Shown: positions 1 to 9,005, numbered from the stretch's first letter. The stretch: DNA of 64,000 nt from Roseiarcus sp963813195 (GCA_963813195.1 CAWEYC010000016.1:62001-126000); one strand, 5' to 3'. Notes: generated by a model not told the origin, from the letters alone. Translations and numbers: made by a program.

Positions 1-27
1 GACGCGCGGGCCCCTCGTCGCGCAGTC

Positions 28-1164
28 TCAGGGTTTGCCGCCCCAGCGCTGGGGATAGCCGGGCAGATCCTTGCACCCGCACATCGCGTAGTGCAGCGGC
101 GGCATCTTCGGATCGACGTAGGAGGCGAGCGTCGCCTGCGTGATGTCGGGCTGCGGCAGCTTCCAGGTCGGTCCGATCACCGGCTCGCCCTTCAGGATCT
201 TCAGCGCGGCGATGATCGCCGAGCGCCATTGATAGGTGGGATAGGTCGGGGCGAACGCGGTCAGCTTCTCCTTCTGCCATTTGACGAGAAAGTCTTCCTG
301 ATCCTCGCCGGTGATGATCGGATAAGGCTGGCCGGCATCCTCGAACGCTTCGATCGCCGCGACCGCCGTCGCGCCGGCGTCCATCCAGATGGCGTCGATT
401 TTGCCGAAGCGCCTGATGTAGTCCTCGACAATCGACTTGGTCTTGGCGTTGTCGCCGTTGGTGAATTCGGCGCCGACGACGTCGATGCCTTTCTCCTTGA
501 AGATGCGATTGGCGGCCGACCAGCGCGTCTCCAGCACGTCGACGCCGGGCAGAATGCGCAGGCCCAGCACCTTGCCGCCCTTCGGGAGTTTCTCGGCGAT
601 GAAGTTGGCCGTCTGGATGCCCCAACCGTAGCCGCCGATCGGATTGACGAAGGTCACCGGACATTGGGTCAGCACGCCGCGATCGAACACGACGACAGGC
701 AGTTTCTTGCACGCTGCCTCGACGGCTGGCGTCAGCGCCGCTGTCGTGTTGGGAGACACAATGAGGATGTCGCACTGATCGCCGGACACGAACGAATTGA
801 TGTCGGAGATCTGCTTATCGTCCTTACCTTCCGCGTCGGCGGCGGTGAAGGATTTGATGTCGGACTTGTCCGCCTGGACTTGCGCCTGCATGTCCGTCCA
901 ACCGACCACGCGCCACGGATTGTCGACTCCGGCGTTGGAGAAACAGATCCGGTACGGCCCGGGTTTCTTGTATTTGGACGTGTCGACTTCCTTGCCGCCG
1001 AGGTTCTGCTCCCAGGGCTTGCCCTCGGGTCCTTGCGGCTTCATCGACAGCAGTTGCTTGGCGTATTCGAAGTCTTTCGGGTTGTCGAAATTTTGGGCCG
1101 TCGCCGCCGTCGCGATCGCCATCGCGACGCCGACGATGAGAATGCCGATTGGGACTCTATGCAT
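28..1164 (-). CDS. Sugar ABC transporter periplasmic substrate-binding protein
   Basis: About 378 aa, of the ribose/xylose-type periplasmic binding family (Peripla_BP_4-like). It captures a sugar or related polyol in the periplasm and hands it to the permeases encoded just upstream. A hydrophobic signal peptide occupies residues 2-24 (cleavage near ATA-AQ). Typical fold segments follow, such as YRICFSNAGVDNPW near residue 75 and the hinge segment ITGEDQEDFL. The open frame extends further upstream, but the ATG at 1164 starts exactly at the signal peptide and lies behind an AGGAGAGT-like ribosome site. It is the last gene of a four-gene minus-strand operon, 53 bp after the second permease. The exact sugar cannot be read from sequence. 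Confidence 0.9.
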   Translation of the reverse strand: MHRVPIGILIVGVAMAIATAATAQNFDNPKDFEYAKQLLSMKPQGPEGKPWEQNLGGKEVDTSKYKKPGPYRICFSNAGVDNPWRVVGWTDMQAQVQADKSDIKSFTAADAEGKDDKQISDINSFVSGDQCDILIVSPNTTAALTPAVEAACKKLPVVVFDRGVLTQCPVTFVNPIGGYGWGIQTANFIAEKLPKGGKVLGLRILPGVDVLETRWSAANRIFKEKGIDVVGAEFTNGDNAKTKSIVEDYIRRFGKIDAIWMDAGATAVAAIEAFEDAGQPYPIITGEDQEDFLVKWQKEKLTAFAPTYPTYQWRSAIIAALKILKGEPVIGPTWKLPQPDITQATLASYVDPKMPPLHYAMCGCKDLPGYPQRWGGKP

Positions 1165-1217
1165 GAGACTCTCCTTGGACGGACCGCCTTCGGCGGCGAT
1201 TGAGGGCATTCGCCCCT

Positions 1218-2207
1218 TTATCCGGCGCGGCGCAGGCGGTAGGCCCCCGACGCCACGGCCGAAATCAGAATGAGGCCCTGCGCGGCGTCGCGCAGGGATT
1301 GCGGCAGACCCAGAAGATTGAGCAGCGTGAACAGAGCAAACAGGCTGAACGCGCCGGCGACCGCGCCGACGACGCTGCCCCGGCCGCCCATCAACGGAAC
1401 CCCGCCGATCACGCAGGCGGCGATCGCCTGCAAGGCGAGGCCAGTGCCGACGCCGACGGAGACGCCTCCGAAGCCGCCCAGCAAGATGCCGCCCGTGACG
1501 GCGCTGAGCGCCGAGATCACGAAGGCGGCGACGCGGGTGGCGGAGACGCGAATGCCCGCGAGTTCGGCCGCGCGCGGATTGTCGCCGACCGCGAACACGC
1601 GTTGCCCGAATACCGTCAGATGCAACCCCCAGTAGGCGATGAAGGTGAAAGCGACGAGCACGCCGACCGCGATCGGGAACGTGCCGACGATTGGCACATC
1701 GTGAATCACGAGGCGGCCGAACGCCCTGAAATTGTCCGGGAGATAGCCGCGCGGCGAGCCGCCGGACCACATCATCGCCGTACCGTCGAGGCTCAGCAGC
1801 ATGCCGAGCGTCGCGATGATGGAAGGAACTTTGAGGAAGGAGACGATCAGCCCGTTCAGCGCGCCGACGCCGAGCCCGATGCCGTACAACGCCGCTATCG
1901 TCCACCAGGTGTTGGCGGGATCGTTGTCGGCCAGCATCGATCCGCCGATGACCGTCAGCGTGACGAGCGCGCTCATCGACAGATCGAAACCGCCGGACGC
2001 CAGAACGAACACCTGGCCGGAGGCGAGAATGGCGAGCGGGGCCGACCGGCGCAAGAAGTTCATGAAGCCTAGCGGCTCCCAATACGACGGCTGAAGCACG
2101 CCGACGACCGCGTAAAGGACGACGAAGACGACAACCGCGACATTGATGTGTTTGGCGAGGTCGAGGGCCCGGGCTTTCGGCAATTCTGGTTGGGCGGTCG
2201 TCGTCAT
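1218..2207 (-). CDS. Sugar ABC transporter permease (RbsC-like), second copy
   Basis: 329 aa polytopic inner-membrane protein of the BPD_transp_2/RbsC family that forms half of the sugar channel. It carries many hydrophobic helices, the family segment SGGFDLSMSALV near residues 75-86, and IIATLGMLLSLDG further on. The ATG at 2207 was chosen because it overlaps the stop of the preceding permease (TAATG), which indicates translational coupling. Together with the neighbouring permease it probably forms a heterodimer. Substrate unknown. Confidence 0.9.
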   Translation of the reverse strand: MTTTAQPELPKARALDLAKHINVAVVVFVVLYAVVGVLQPSYWEPLGFMNFLRRSAPLAILASGQVFVLASGGFDLSMSALVTLTVIGGSMLADNDPANTWWTIAALYGIGLGVGALNGLIVSFLKVPSIIATLGMLLSLDGTAMMWSGGSPRGYLPDNFRAFGRLVIHDVPIVGTFPIAVGVLVAFTFIAYWGLHLTVFGQRVFAVGDNPRAAELAGIRVSATRVAAFVISALSAVTGGILLGGFGGVSVGVGTGLALQAIAACVIGGVPLMGGRGSVVGAVAGAFSLFALFTLLNLLGLPQSLRDAAQGLILISAVASGAYRLRRAG

Positions 2208-3184
2208 TATGCGACGTGCTCTTGTGAACGGACCGCATAGGCGGCCACGGCGAGGATGACGATCGCGCCCCGTAGGATCAGCTTGGGATAGGGCGGCACG
2301 CCCAACATGTTGAAGGTCGCGTCGAGCGTGGCGAAGAGGAGAACGCCGGCAAGGGTTCCCCACACGCCGCCTCGCCCGCCCGCCAGCAACGTTCCGCCGA
2401 TCACGACGACCGCGATCAATTCGAGATCATAAACGCCGTCTCGTCCGACCCACGGCGCGCCCGAGCGCAGCCGGCTCGCGAGATAAAGGCCAGTGACGCC
2501 GGCGAGCGCGCTACAGATGACATGCGCGCCGATAATGATGAGATCGGTGCGGACGCCCGCCAATCGCGCGCCCTCCGCGTTGCCGCCGACCGCATAGAGG
2601 TGAGCGCCGAATTTCGTGGCGCGCAGCGCCCACCAAGCCGCAAGCGCCAGCGCGAACAACCCCAATACCGAATAGGGGACGGGCCCGAGCGCGCCATAGG
2701 CGACCGCCTGGAACGCCCGCGGCACCGAGCCGGCGAAATCGGTGAAGCTCGCCGACAGCAGCCCCTGCAAGACGAGCCCGACGCCGAGGGTCGCGATCAG
2801 CGGATTGACGCTCAGTTTGGCGATGATAGCCCCGTTGATCGCGCCGACGACAATCGAAATCGCCAGCACCACGGCCACAGCCGGCGCCATCATGGCCGCG
2901 TCGCCCTGCATGATGTACGAGGCGCCGACCGCGCCGACGCTGATGAGGTTGGCGACAGAGAGATCGATCGACCCGCAGAGGATGACGAAGGTCTGGCCGA
3001 CGCCGACGATCCCGAGCGCGACCATGCGCTGGAGGAGTCCGACCCAGCCGCCGGTATCGAGCTGACTGGTCTGTCCCGTCCACAAGGCGACGGCGACGTA
3101 GAGGACCAGGGAGCCGGCAAACAGCAGAAGTGGGATTGGCGGCGCGCGGCGCGGTCGCGCCGTGCCGGAGACGACGGCGCTCAT
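2207..3184 (-). CDS. Sugar ABC transporter permease (RbsC-like), first copy
   Basis: 325 aa inner-membrane permease of the ribose/xylose ABC family. The conserved segment CGSIDLSVANLISVG near residue 72 and the NPLIATLGVGLVLQG segment are characteristic of this family. Its ATG overlaps the stop of the ATPase gene (ATGA), and its own stop overlaps the next permease start, so the three membrane-complex genes are translated as a coupled unit. It resembles but is not identical to the downstream permease, consistent with a heterodimeric channel. Confidence 0.9.
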   Translation of the reverse strand: MSAVVSGTARPRRAPPIPLLLFAGSLVLYVAVALWTGQTSQLDTGGWVGLLQRMVALGIVGVGQTFVILCGSIDLSVANLISVGAVGASYIMQGDAAMMAPAVAVVLAISIVVGAINGAIIAKLSVNPLIATLGVGLVLQGLLSASFTDFAGSVPRAFQAVAYGALGPVPYSVLGLFALALAAWWALRATKFGAHLYAVGGNAEGARLAGVRTDLIIIGAHVICSALAGVTGLYLASRLRSGAPWVGRDGVYDLELIAVVVIGGTLLAGGRGGVWGTLAGVLLFATLDATFNMLGVPPYPKLILRGAIVILAVAAYAVRSQEHVA

Positions 3185-4719
3185 GAAGCGACCCCGATGT
3201 TCTCAGCATCCACGCCGTCGAATTCGACCTGATGGCCGACCGCGAGCGCCATCACGGCTTCCTCGCTGGCGCCGCCGTTGCATTCACCGACGATGCGGCC
3301 GCCGCGCATGACGAGAATGCGATCGCTGACGCCGACGATCTCCGGCAAGTCGGAGGAGACGAGCAGGATGGCGCGACCGCGAGAGGCGAGATTGCGCATG
3401 ATGCGATAGATCGCCGCCTTGGTCGCGATGTCGATGCCGCGGGTCGGCTCGCAAAAGATGATGATGCGGGGATCGCGGGCAAGCCATCGGCCGACGATCA
3501 CTTTCTGCTGGTTGCCGCCCGACAGCAGTCTGATCTCATGATCGAACCGAGCCGCGCGCACGTCCAACTGACGCAGCAGCGCGTCGGCGGCGGCGTCGGC
3601 CATTTTTCCGCTCCTGGCGCGCGCGAGCGCCGGCGCGAAGGCGCGCAGAGTCAGGAGCACGTTGTCGCGCGCCGATCGCTGCAAGGCCAATCCCTCGCGC
3701 TTGCGATCGTTGGGCAGATAGCCGACGCCCTCCACGATCGCGGCTCGCGGGCTCCTCAGGTCCTTTCTGACGCCCGCGATCGAAACGCTCCCGCCGTCGA
3801 ATGGACGATCGCCGAACAGGGCGCGCGCCAACGCCGTCTTTCCGGACCCTTCGAGCCCCGCGACGCCGACGATCTCGCCGGCGCGCAACGTGAGGTCGAT
3901 GTCCGCAAGGACGCGATTGCCGGCCGAGGCCACCTCCAGCAGAGGCGCTCCTGGCTCGGCTTGCGAACGGGGCGGATAGAACTCGGCGAGGTCGCGTCCC
4001 ACCATCAGCCGCACGATGCGGCTTGTCGGGAGCTCCGCGGCCGGTCCGGTGAACACCTTTCGTCCGTCTTTCATCACGCTGATCCGATCGGCGATCTCGG
4101 CGAGTTCGGACATGCGATGGGAAATGTAGACGATGGCGACGCCCTGCTGGCGAAGATTTCTCACCAGCGCGAGCAAGCGCTGTGCGTCGCGTTCGTCAAG
4201 CGCCGCCGTCGGCTCGTCCATCACCAGAATGCGCGCGTCGAACGCCAGCGCCTTTGCGATTTCGACGACTTGCTGCTCCGCCACCGAGAGATCGCTCGCC
4301 CTCGCGTCGGGGTCGATGGTCGACGACAGGCGATTCAACAAACGAACCGCTCCGGCCAGCATGGCGGCTCTGTCGAGCACGCCAAATCGCGTCGGCTCGA
4401 GTCCGAGAAAGACGTTTTGCGCCACAGTGCGGTGCGCGAGCAGGCTAAGTTCCTGATGGATGATGCTGACGCCGGCCCTTCGCGCGTCGGCGGGGCGCGT
4501 GAAACGCCGCTCCGCGCCGCCGATGAGGATTTGACCGGAATCCGGGGGATAGACGCCGCCTAAAACCTTGATGAGCGTCGACTTGCCGGCGCCGTTCTCG
4601 CCGCAGATCGCGTGCACTTCGCCGGCCGAACAATCGATACTCACGCTGTCCAGCGCGCGCACGCCCGGAAACGACTTGGAAATGTCGCGCATCTCCAGCG
4701 CGAGAGCACTCGTGGTCAC
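3181..4719 (-). CDS. Sugar ABC transporter ATP-binding protein (RbsA/XylG type, two NBDs)
   Basis: 512 aa cytoplasmic ATPase with two nucleotide-binding domains in one chain, the usual layout for ribose/xylose/galactoside importers. The first domain has Walker A GENGAGKST, signature LSVAEQQ and Walker B LVMDEPT. The second has the degenerate P-loop GLEGSGKT and signature LSGGNQQK, but its Walker B reads IIIFCEPT, with Cys where Asp is expected. It starts with GTG at 4719 behind a clear GGAGGGA ribosome site. First gene of the operon: ATPase, two permeases, then binding protein. Energises uptake of an unidentified sugar. Confidence 0.92.
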   Translation of the reverse strand: MTTSALALEMRDISKSFPGVRALDSVSIDCSAGEVHAICGENGAGKSTLIKVLGGVYPPDSGQILIGGAERRFTRPADARRAGVSIIHQELSLLAHRTVAQNVFLGLEPTRFGVLDRAAMLAGAVRLLNRLSSTIDPDARASDLSVAEQQVVEIAKALAFDARILVMDEPTAALDERDAQRLLALVRNLRQQGVAIVYISHRMSELAEIADRISVMKDGRKVFTGPAAELPTSRIVRLMVGRDLAEFYPPRSQAEPGAPLLEVASAGNRVLADIDLTLRAGEIVGVAGLEGSGKTALARALFGDRPFDGGSVSIAGVRKDLRSPRAAIVEGVGYLPNDRKREGLALQRSARDNVLLTLRAFAPALARARSGKMADAAADALLRQLDVRAARFDHEIRLLSGGNQQKVIVGRWLARDPRIIIFCEPTRGIDIATKAAIYRIMRNLASRGRAILLVSSDLPEIVGVSDRILVMRGGRIVGECNGGASEEAVMALAVGHQVEFDGVDAENIGVAS

Positions 4720-5212
4720 GGCGTCCCTCCGCTCCGCGCCTCGCTCGCGCGGCGGTGTTTCTCGATTCGTGCAGTCAAGGAACTGGTCCGCGCCCCGGGC
4801 AAAGCAGGGGTGCTCGCCCCGTCATCGGGCGAGACCCGGCCAGGGCTAGACCTCGCATACGCCTCCTCCCGAATGTCTTTCCGCGCTGGATGCAGCTGCA
4901 ACCCGGCCCCAAGGCAGCCAATGTAGCCACGATTCTCGCGATGCCGCAGCCCCCTTTTTGAGAGCCGAGTCCTATATCTGAGACACTTCATCGCGCCTGC
5001 GGGGCCCAGCAGAGCGGCGCAAATCGACGAGTTTCCTTTGAAGGGTCGGACCAGCCGCCAGCGCTCGAACGAGGGCCGCGACGACCTCTCGGTCAACCAC
5101 GACGATCCTTCCTTCACCCGGCCAATACGCAAAACGAGGCACACCCCCCTTCTCGCTTTGGCCACACTATCGAAGATTTCACGCCGCATTTGCGGGTCAT
5201 ACAGCCGCCGAA
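4720..5212. other. Intergenic region upstream of the sugar ABC operon
   Basis: 493 bp between the divergent sugar ABC operon and a small secreted-protein gene. It must hold the promoter of the operon on the minus strand, but I could not define -35/-10 boxes with confidence. A 7-bp stem (CTCGCCC at 4813-4819, GGGCGAG at 4827-4833) is the only clear hairpin. Open frames here have atypical composition and no recognisable domain, so I call no gene. Confidence 0.5.
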
Positions 5213-5620
5213 ATGAAATTCACCGCATCATTTCTCGCCCTCTGCGCCCTCGCCCCGATTGAAGCGGCGGCCGCGACTCCCCTGTCATGCACCGCTTCGA
5301 CTCAATGCCCTACGATACAAAGGATTTTCGGAGCCTGCGCAAATTTCAAAGCAGAAGAGGTCGTGTGCAAGACGGAAAGCAAAACGCTGGCCAGTCGAGC
5401 GCATTCGAGTAAGACGTCTTTCGGTTACTACCCCCCGCCGGCCGGATACTCTCTCGAACCGGAGACCGCGCGCGGGGTGTTCGAAGGTCGAGGGACGCAC
5501 GGCGTGGCTGCGCGCATTTCCGATGACCAGCAGCTTTACTGCCTTTGGGGGACCGCAGGCGGAGGGGGCTATGTCGCCGGATACTGCGAGGTGCGGGCTC
5601 GGCTGACCAAGGCCCAGTGA
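5213..5620 (+). CDS. Small hypothetical secreted protein
   Basis: 135 aa, not recognised as a named family. It begins with a plausible Sec signal peptide (MKFTASFLALCALAP..., predicted cleavage after AAAA near residue 21). The mature part is small and cysteine-containing (about seven Cys), so disulfide bonds in the periplasm are possible. It ends with a glycine-rich GGGGY segment. The ribosome site is weak. The gene stands alone between the sugar operon and a convergent carboxymuconolactone-decarboxylase-like gene. The signal peptide is the main support that it is real. Confidence 0.55.
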   Translation: MKFTASFLALCALAPIEAAAATPLSCTASTQCPTIQRIFGACANFKAEEVVCKTESKTLASRAHSSKTSFGYYPPPAGYSLEPETARGVFEGRGTHGVAARISDDQQLYCLWGTAGGGGYVAGYCEVRARLTKAQ

Positions 5621-5666
5621 GCGCGTCCGGACGCGATCTTAAACGCGGTGTCCGCGCCGGCCCTTG

Positions 5667-6014
5667 TTATTCCTTGTTCGCAAAGGCCGAAAAGGCGTCC
5701 ATGACGCGAGCGGAATAGCCGACGGCGGCGCCGGTGTTCATTGCGATGGCCACGCTGAGCGCCTCAGCGACTTCTTCTCGCGTCGCGCCGAGATCAACCG
5801 CGGCTTTGGTGTGGGCGGCGATGCACCCATCGCTCCGAGTGGTCACCGCGACCGCGAGCGAGATCAACTCACGTGTCTTGGCGTCCAAATGTCCATCTTT
5901 GGCGCCGACGGCGCAAACTTGGCGGTAAGCGCCGACGGTCTCAGGGCTCGCCTCGGCGAGCGCCATCACGCTCCCACGGACCCCGGGCAAAAAGGACTTC
6001 CAGTCGATCAGCAT
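5667..6014 (-). CDS. Carboxymuconolactone decarboxylase / AhpD-like family protein
   Basis: 115 aa, the normal size for the small alpha-helical CMD family. The segment KTRELISLAVAV followed by DGCIAAHTKAA with Cys64 and His68 (CxxxH) matches the family active-site region. The first Cys of the AhpD CxxC pair is absent (SDGC), so a classical AhpD disulfide reductase role is doubtful. Such proteins act as decarboxylases or peroxide-handling oxidoreductases. Monocistronic by spacing; 133 bp separate it from the next minus-strand gene. Confidence 0.85.
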   Translation of the reverse strand: MLIDWKSFLPGVRGSVMALAEASPETVGAYRQVCAVGAKDGHLDAKTRELISLAVAVTTRSDGCIAAHTKAAVDLGATREEVAEALSVAIAMNTGAAVGYSARVMDAFSAFANKE

Positions 6015-6147
6015 CAGAGTCGCTCCGAGGTCTTGGCGAACGAACTAGCCAATGCCCTGGCGTAGAGCGGCGGCGATGTCAATGTGCTTCGAGGCCTCGG
6101 TGGCGGTCATGATTGCCGGACGGCGACGTTCCGCCGCCGCGCCGCCC

Positions 6148-6984
6148 TCAGCTCTGATGGCCCCCCGTCAGCGGCACGAACGGAATCGGCTTGCCGCCGA
6201 ATATATCCGATCGCGTCACCCTGGAGGCGCTGTCGGCGCCGACCGTCTTCACCGCCTTCAGAATATGCTGCGCGCCCGGCGGTCCGACGGGGATGACCAT
6301 GATTCCACCGGGGGTCAACTGCTGCAGCAGCGGCGGCGGGATATGGTCGATGCCGCAGGTGACGATGATCTTGTTGAAGGGCGCCATCTCCTCCCAGCCG
6401 TAATAGCCGTCGCCGTTGCGGGCCGTGATCGCCGCATATTCGCGATAGCCCTTGCCGATGAGCGCATCGTAGACCCCGCGCGTGCGCGCCGCGAGCTCGG
6501 GGATGATTTCGATCGACCACAGCCGGTCGGTCAGATAGCTGAGCACGGCTGACTGATAGCCGGAGCCGGTGCCGACTTCGAGTACCTTGTCGCCGGGGCG
6601 GACGCCGAGGGCGCTCGTCATCCGTCCGACGACGCCCGGCGGAGTGATCGTGACGCCGAAGCCGATGTCGAGATAATGGCCGACATAGGCGTTCTGGCGA
6701 TCGGCGGGCAGGACGAATTCCTCGCGCGGCGCCAGCAGGAAGGCGCGTTTGTCCGCCGGCGTCCAGAGGTCGTTGAAGGCGAGTAGTTGCAGATAGCGGT
6801 CGTACTTGGCGCCGAGCAGCGTCGGGTCCTCGCCGCGGTTCGCCGCCATCCAGGCGACAAATTCGCCGCGCCGAGCCATCGGCGGCCAGAGGTCTGGCCG
6901 GAACGGCCGCGGCGGCGCGGCGTGGGCCGGAAGAGCGGCGACGGCGCTGGCGGCCGCGCCAATCAGAAATTCGCGTCTCAGCAT
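6148..6984 (-). CDS. Protein-L-isoaspartate O-methyltransferase with a twin-arginine-type signal peptide
   Basis: 278 aa. The methyltransferase core starts around residue 85, with the S-adenosylmethionine motif VLEVGTGSGYQSAVLS and a downstream GGIMVIPVG segment typical of Pcm. These enzymes methylate isoaspartyl residues in damaged proteins so that they can be repaired. Unusually, the N-terminus reads MLRREFLIGAAASAVAALP followed by AHA, which resembles a Tat signal (RRxFL, hydrophobic stretch, AxA site). The ATG at 6984 has a good GGAGAG ribosome site, supporting this start. Export would place the enzyme in the periplasm, where a source of SAM is not obvious. Confidence 0.85.
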   Translation of the reverse strand: MLRREFLIGAAASAVAALPAHAAPPRPFRPDLWPPMARRGEFVAWMAANRGEDPTLLGAKYDRYLQLLAFNDLWTPADKRAFLLAPREEFVLPADRQNAYVGHYLDIGFGVTITPPGVVGRMTSALGVRPGDKVLEVGTGSGYQSAVLSYLTDRLWSIEIIPELAARTRGVYDALIGKGYREYAAITARNGDGYYGWEEMAPFNKIIVTCGIDHIPPPLLQQLTPGGIMVIPVGPPGAQHILKAVKTVGADSASRVTRSDIFGGKPIPFVPLTGGHQS

Positions 6985-7113
6985 GACGGCCCTCTCCTTC
7001 GGCGCGCACGATGACAGCGCGCGGGCGCGAGTGCGGGGCGAATGTCCGCCCGCTCTGTGGCGCGAGCAAGGTCGGTCGCCGCCATCCGCCTCCGGACTCC
7101 CGATCACGCGCCG

Positions 7114-7902
7114 CTATCGCGCGAGCTTGGCCGCCAGGAAATCATGGAGCGCAGAGCGGGATCGTTCGGCGGCGTTCCGGTTATACTTCAGCAACATTCC
7201 AGAGATGTGTTTTCCCCCGGCGAACCCCGGGTCGTCAAACAAATGATGGGCGCCGGGGTAGACGACCAGCGTCAAATTTGAGCCGCCGCGCGGTTGCGCC
7301 CGCGCCAGGCGTCGGCAATCCGCCGCCGGCGTGACGTCGTCCAACTCGCCCACAACTACGAGCGTCGGGATCTCCAGAGCAGCGTTGCCGAGATTGGCGC
7401 AGGGGGGATAGAAGGCCGCGGCGGCCTTGAATTTCATGTCGTCCGGGGCTTCGGCGAAATGCGACGAGGCGATTTCGAGCGCGGTGTCGCCGCCTTGCGA
7501 ATAGCCGACGGCGCCGATCCTCGTCGGATCGACGAAGGGAAGCTTGGAAAGGAAAGCCAAGGCCCCGAAAGCGTCGGCCGGACCCTCGCGGAAGTCCACG
7601 GAGCAGGTCTCCTTGAGGCCCCGGGTGGCGAAATCGTCGACGAACAGCGCGACATAGCCCCAGTTTGCGAATGTCCCGGCGATCGATTTCCGCATCGCCG
7701 GGAGGCCGAGGCACGAGTGCAGCAGCACGACGGCTGGAAAGGGCCCGCGTCCGCTCGGCTTGCTCAGGTAGCCCTGAATCGGCGCGCCGGCGCTGTCGAA
7801 CTTCACGCGCTCCTCGGCGGATGCGAACTGCGTGGCGAGTTCAAGATTCGACAGCGCCGCGACGGCGAAACAACAGTAGGCGAAATTGCGCAGGGCGCTC
7901 AT
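7114..7902 (-). CDS. Dienelactone hydrolase family protein, probably secreted
   Basis: 262 aa alpha/beta hydrolase of the DLH family. Visible elements are the oxyanion segment LLHSCLG, a nucleophile elbow GYSQGG (Ser rather than the Cys of classical dienelactone hydrolase), an acid in GELDD and the histidine in GAHHLFDD. I chose the ATG at 7902 because it puts a hydrophobic, signal-like stretch at the extreme N-terminus; an ATG at 7959 would add 19 residues. It probably cleaves an ester or lactone; the substrate is unknown. Divergent from the SDR gene. Confidence 0.85.
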   Translation of the reverse strand: MSALRNFAYCCFAVAALSNLELATQFASAEERVKFDSAGAPIQGYLSKPSGRGPFPAVVLLHSCLGLPAMRKSIAGTFANWGYVALFVDDFATRGLKETCSVDFREGPADAFGALAFLSKLPFVDPTRIGAVGYSQGGDTALEIASSHFAEAPDDMKFKAAAAFYPPCANLGNAALEIPTLVVVGELDDVTPAADCRRLARAQPRGGSNLTLVVYPGAHHLFDDPGFAGGKHISGMLLKYNRNAAERSRSALHDFLAAKLAR

Positions 7903-8029
7903 CTGGGCCAATATATTCGAGGCATTCGCCAGGCTTTCCTCGTCCAGCCGCTCGACCATAGCAAGATGGCCGACCGCCCGACAATGCGAGGGGCGCCGCC
8001 GAGCGCATTGCCGGCTTCCGTGCGAGACC

Positions 8030-8073
8030 CCGGCGAAAATCGTATGGTCAGCCGAATCGGCGATTTTTGCCGG
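8030..8073. repeat. 13-bp inverted repeat in the hydrolase/SDR divergent region
   Basis: CCGGCGAAAATCG at 8030-8042 is matched by CGATTTTTGCCGG at 8061-8073, with a single G-T type mismatch and an 18-base loop. It sits about 45 bp upstream of the SDR start and about 130 bp upstream of the divergent hydrolase. It could be a regulator-binding site or an RNA hairpin; the sequence alone does not decide. Confidence 0.55.
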
Positions 8074-8118
8074 CGGCCTCGCCGTCGGCGCGCCGAGTTT
8101 CTTGTTTGGAGCTTTTTC

Positions 8119-8865
8119 ATGAAACTAAAGGGCAAGGTTGCGATCGTCACCGGCGGCGGCTCGGGCTTCGGCGAGGGGATCGTTCGCAAATTCGTCGCCG
8201 AAGGCGCCAAGGTCGTCGTCGTCGATCGCGACGCCGACGCAGCCCGGCGCGTCGCCGATGCGGCGGGCGATCTCGCCGCGAGCGTGGTCGCCGACATCTC
8301 GACGGAAGCCGGCGTCGCCGGCGCTGTCGCCGAGGCGATGGCTAGATTTGGCGGGCTCGACATCCTCGTCAACAACGCTGGTATCGGCCATACGCCGCAG
8401 CCTCTCGACACCTTGCCGGAGGAGATCTTCGACCGGATCGCGGCGATCAACATGAAGGCGATCTATTTCGGCGCCAAGCACGCCGTGCCGATCTTCAAGG
8501 CGAAGAAGGCCGGCGCCATCCTCAACATCGCCTCGACCGGGGGCGTCAGCCCGAGGCCGAATCTCACTTGGTACAATGCGTCGAAGGGCTGGGTCATCAC
8601 CGCGACGCGCGCGATGGCGGTGGAACTCGCGCCGTTCGGAATCCGGGTCAACGCCATCAACCCGGTCGCGGGCGACACGCCGTTGCTCAAGACGTTCATG
8701 GGCGCGGACACGCCGGAGATACGAGCGAAATTCCTCTCGACGATTCCGATCGGCCGGTTTTCGACTCCCGAGGACATCGGCAATGCGTCGGCCTTCCTCT
8801 GCTCGGACGAGGCGAGTATGATCACCGGCGTCGCGATGGAGGTCGACGGCGGTCGCTGCATCTAG
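8119..8865 (+). CDS. SDR family NAD(P)-dependent oxidoreductase
   Basis: 248 aa, classical short-chain dehydrogenase size. Cofactor motif TGGGSGFGEG at residues 11-20, NNAG near residue 87, catalytic Ser in IASTGG and the YNASK active-site motif are all present. An acidic residue after the second beta strand (VVDRD) favours NAD(H). The ATG at 8119 begins at the canonical MKLKGKVAIVTGG. It lies 140 bp upstream of the branched-chain oxoacid dehydrogenase operon on the same strand, which makes an alcohol or hydroxyacyl substrate in the same catabolism plausible but unproven. Confidence 0.92.
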   Translation: MKLKGKVAIVTGGGSGFGEGIVRKFVAEGAKVVVVDRDADAARRVADAAGDLAASVVADISTEAGVAGAVAEAMARFGGLDILVNNAGIGHTPQPLDTLPEEIFDRIAAINMKAIYFGAKHAVPIFKAKKAGAILNIASTGGVSPRPNLTWYNASKGWVITATRAMAVELAPFGIRVNAINPVAGDTPLLKTFMGADTPEIRAKFLSTIPIGRFSTPEDIGNASAFLCSDEASMITGVAMEVDGGRCI

Positions 8866-9005
8866 TCGGCGCGGACTGCCCGACCCAATGAGCGCGAGCG
8901 GCCGGGAGAGAGGTTCCGGCTGCCCGCCGCATGGCGGCGCGCGAATGTGTCATACTCGCCCCCTATGGTTCACGTCGTTCAGCACAATCGAAAAGGACAA
9001 AAGCT

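Noticed and set aside
28..2238. Apparent 736-residue fusion including the sugar-binding protein
   Set aside because: The upstream part is an out-of-frame reading of the permease gene; the signal peptide and ribosome site mark the true start at 1164.
3232..4563. 443-codon open frame antisense to the sugar ATPase
   Set aside because: Shadow frame; the sense strand has all ABC ATPase motifs.
4813..4833. 7-bp hairpin upstream of the sugar operon as a terminator
   Set aside because: Stem is short and no T-run follows on either strand.
4716..5189. 157-codon minus-strand open frame upstream of the sugar ATPase
   Set aside because: No domain, no signal peptide, odd composition, and it would overlap the ATPase ribosome site; treated as the promoter region.
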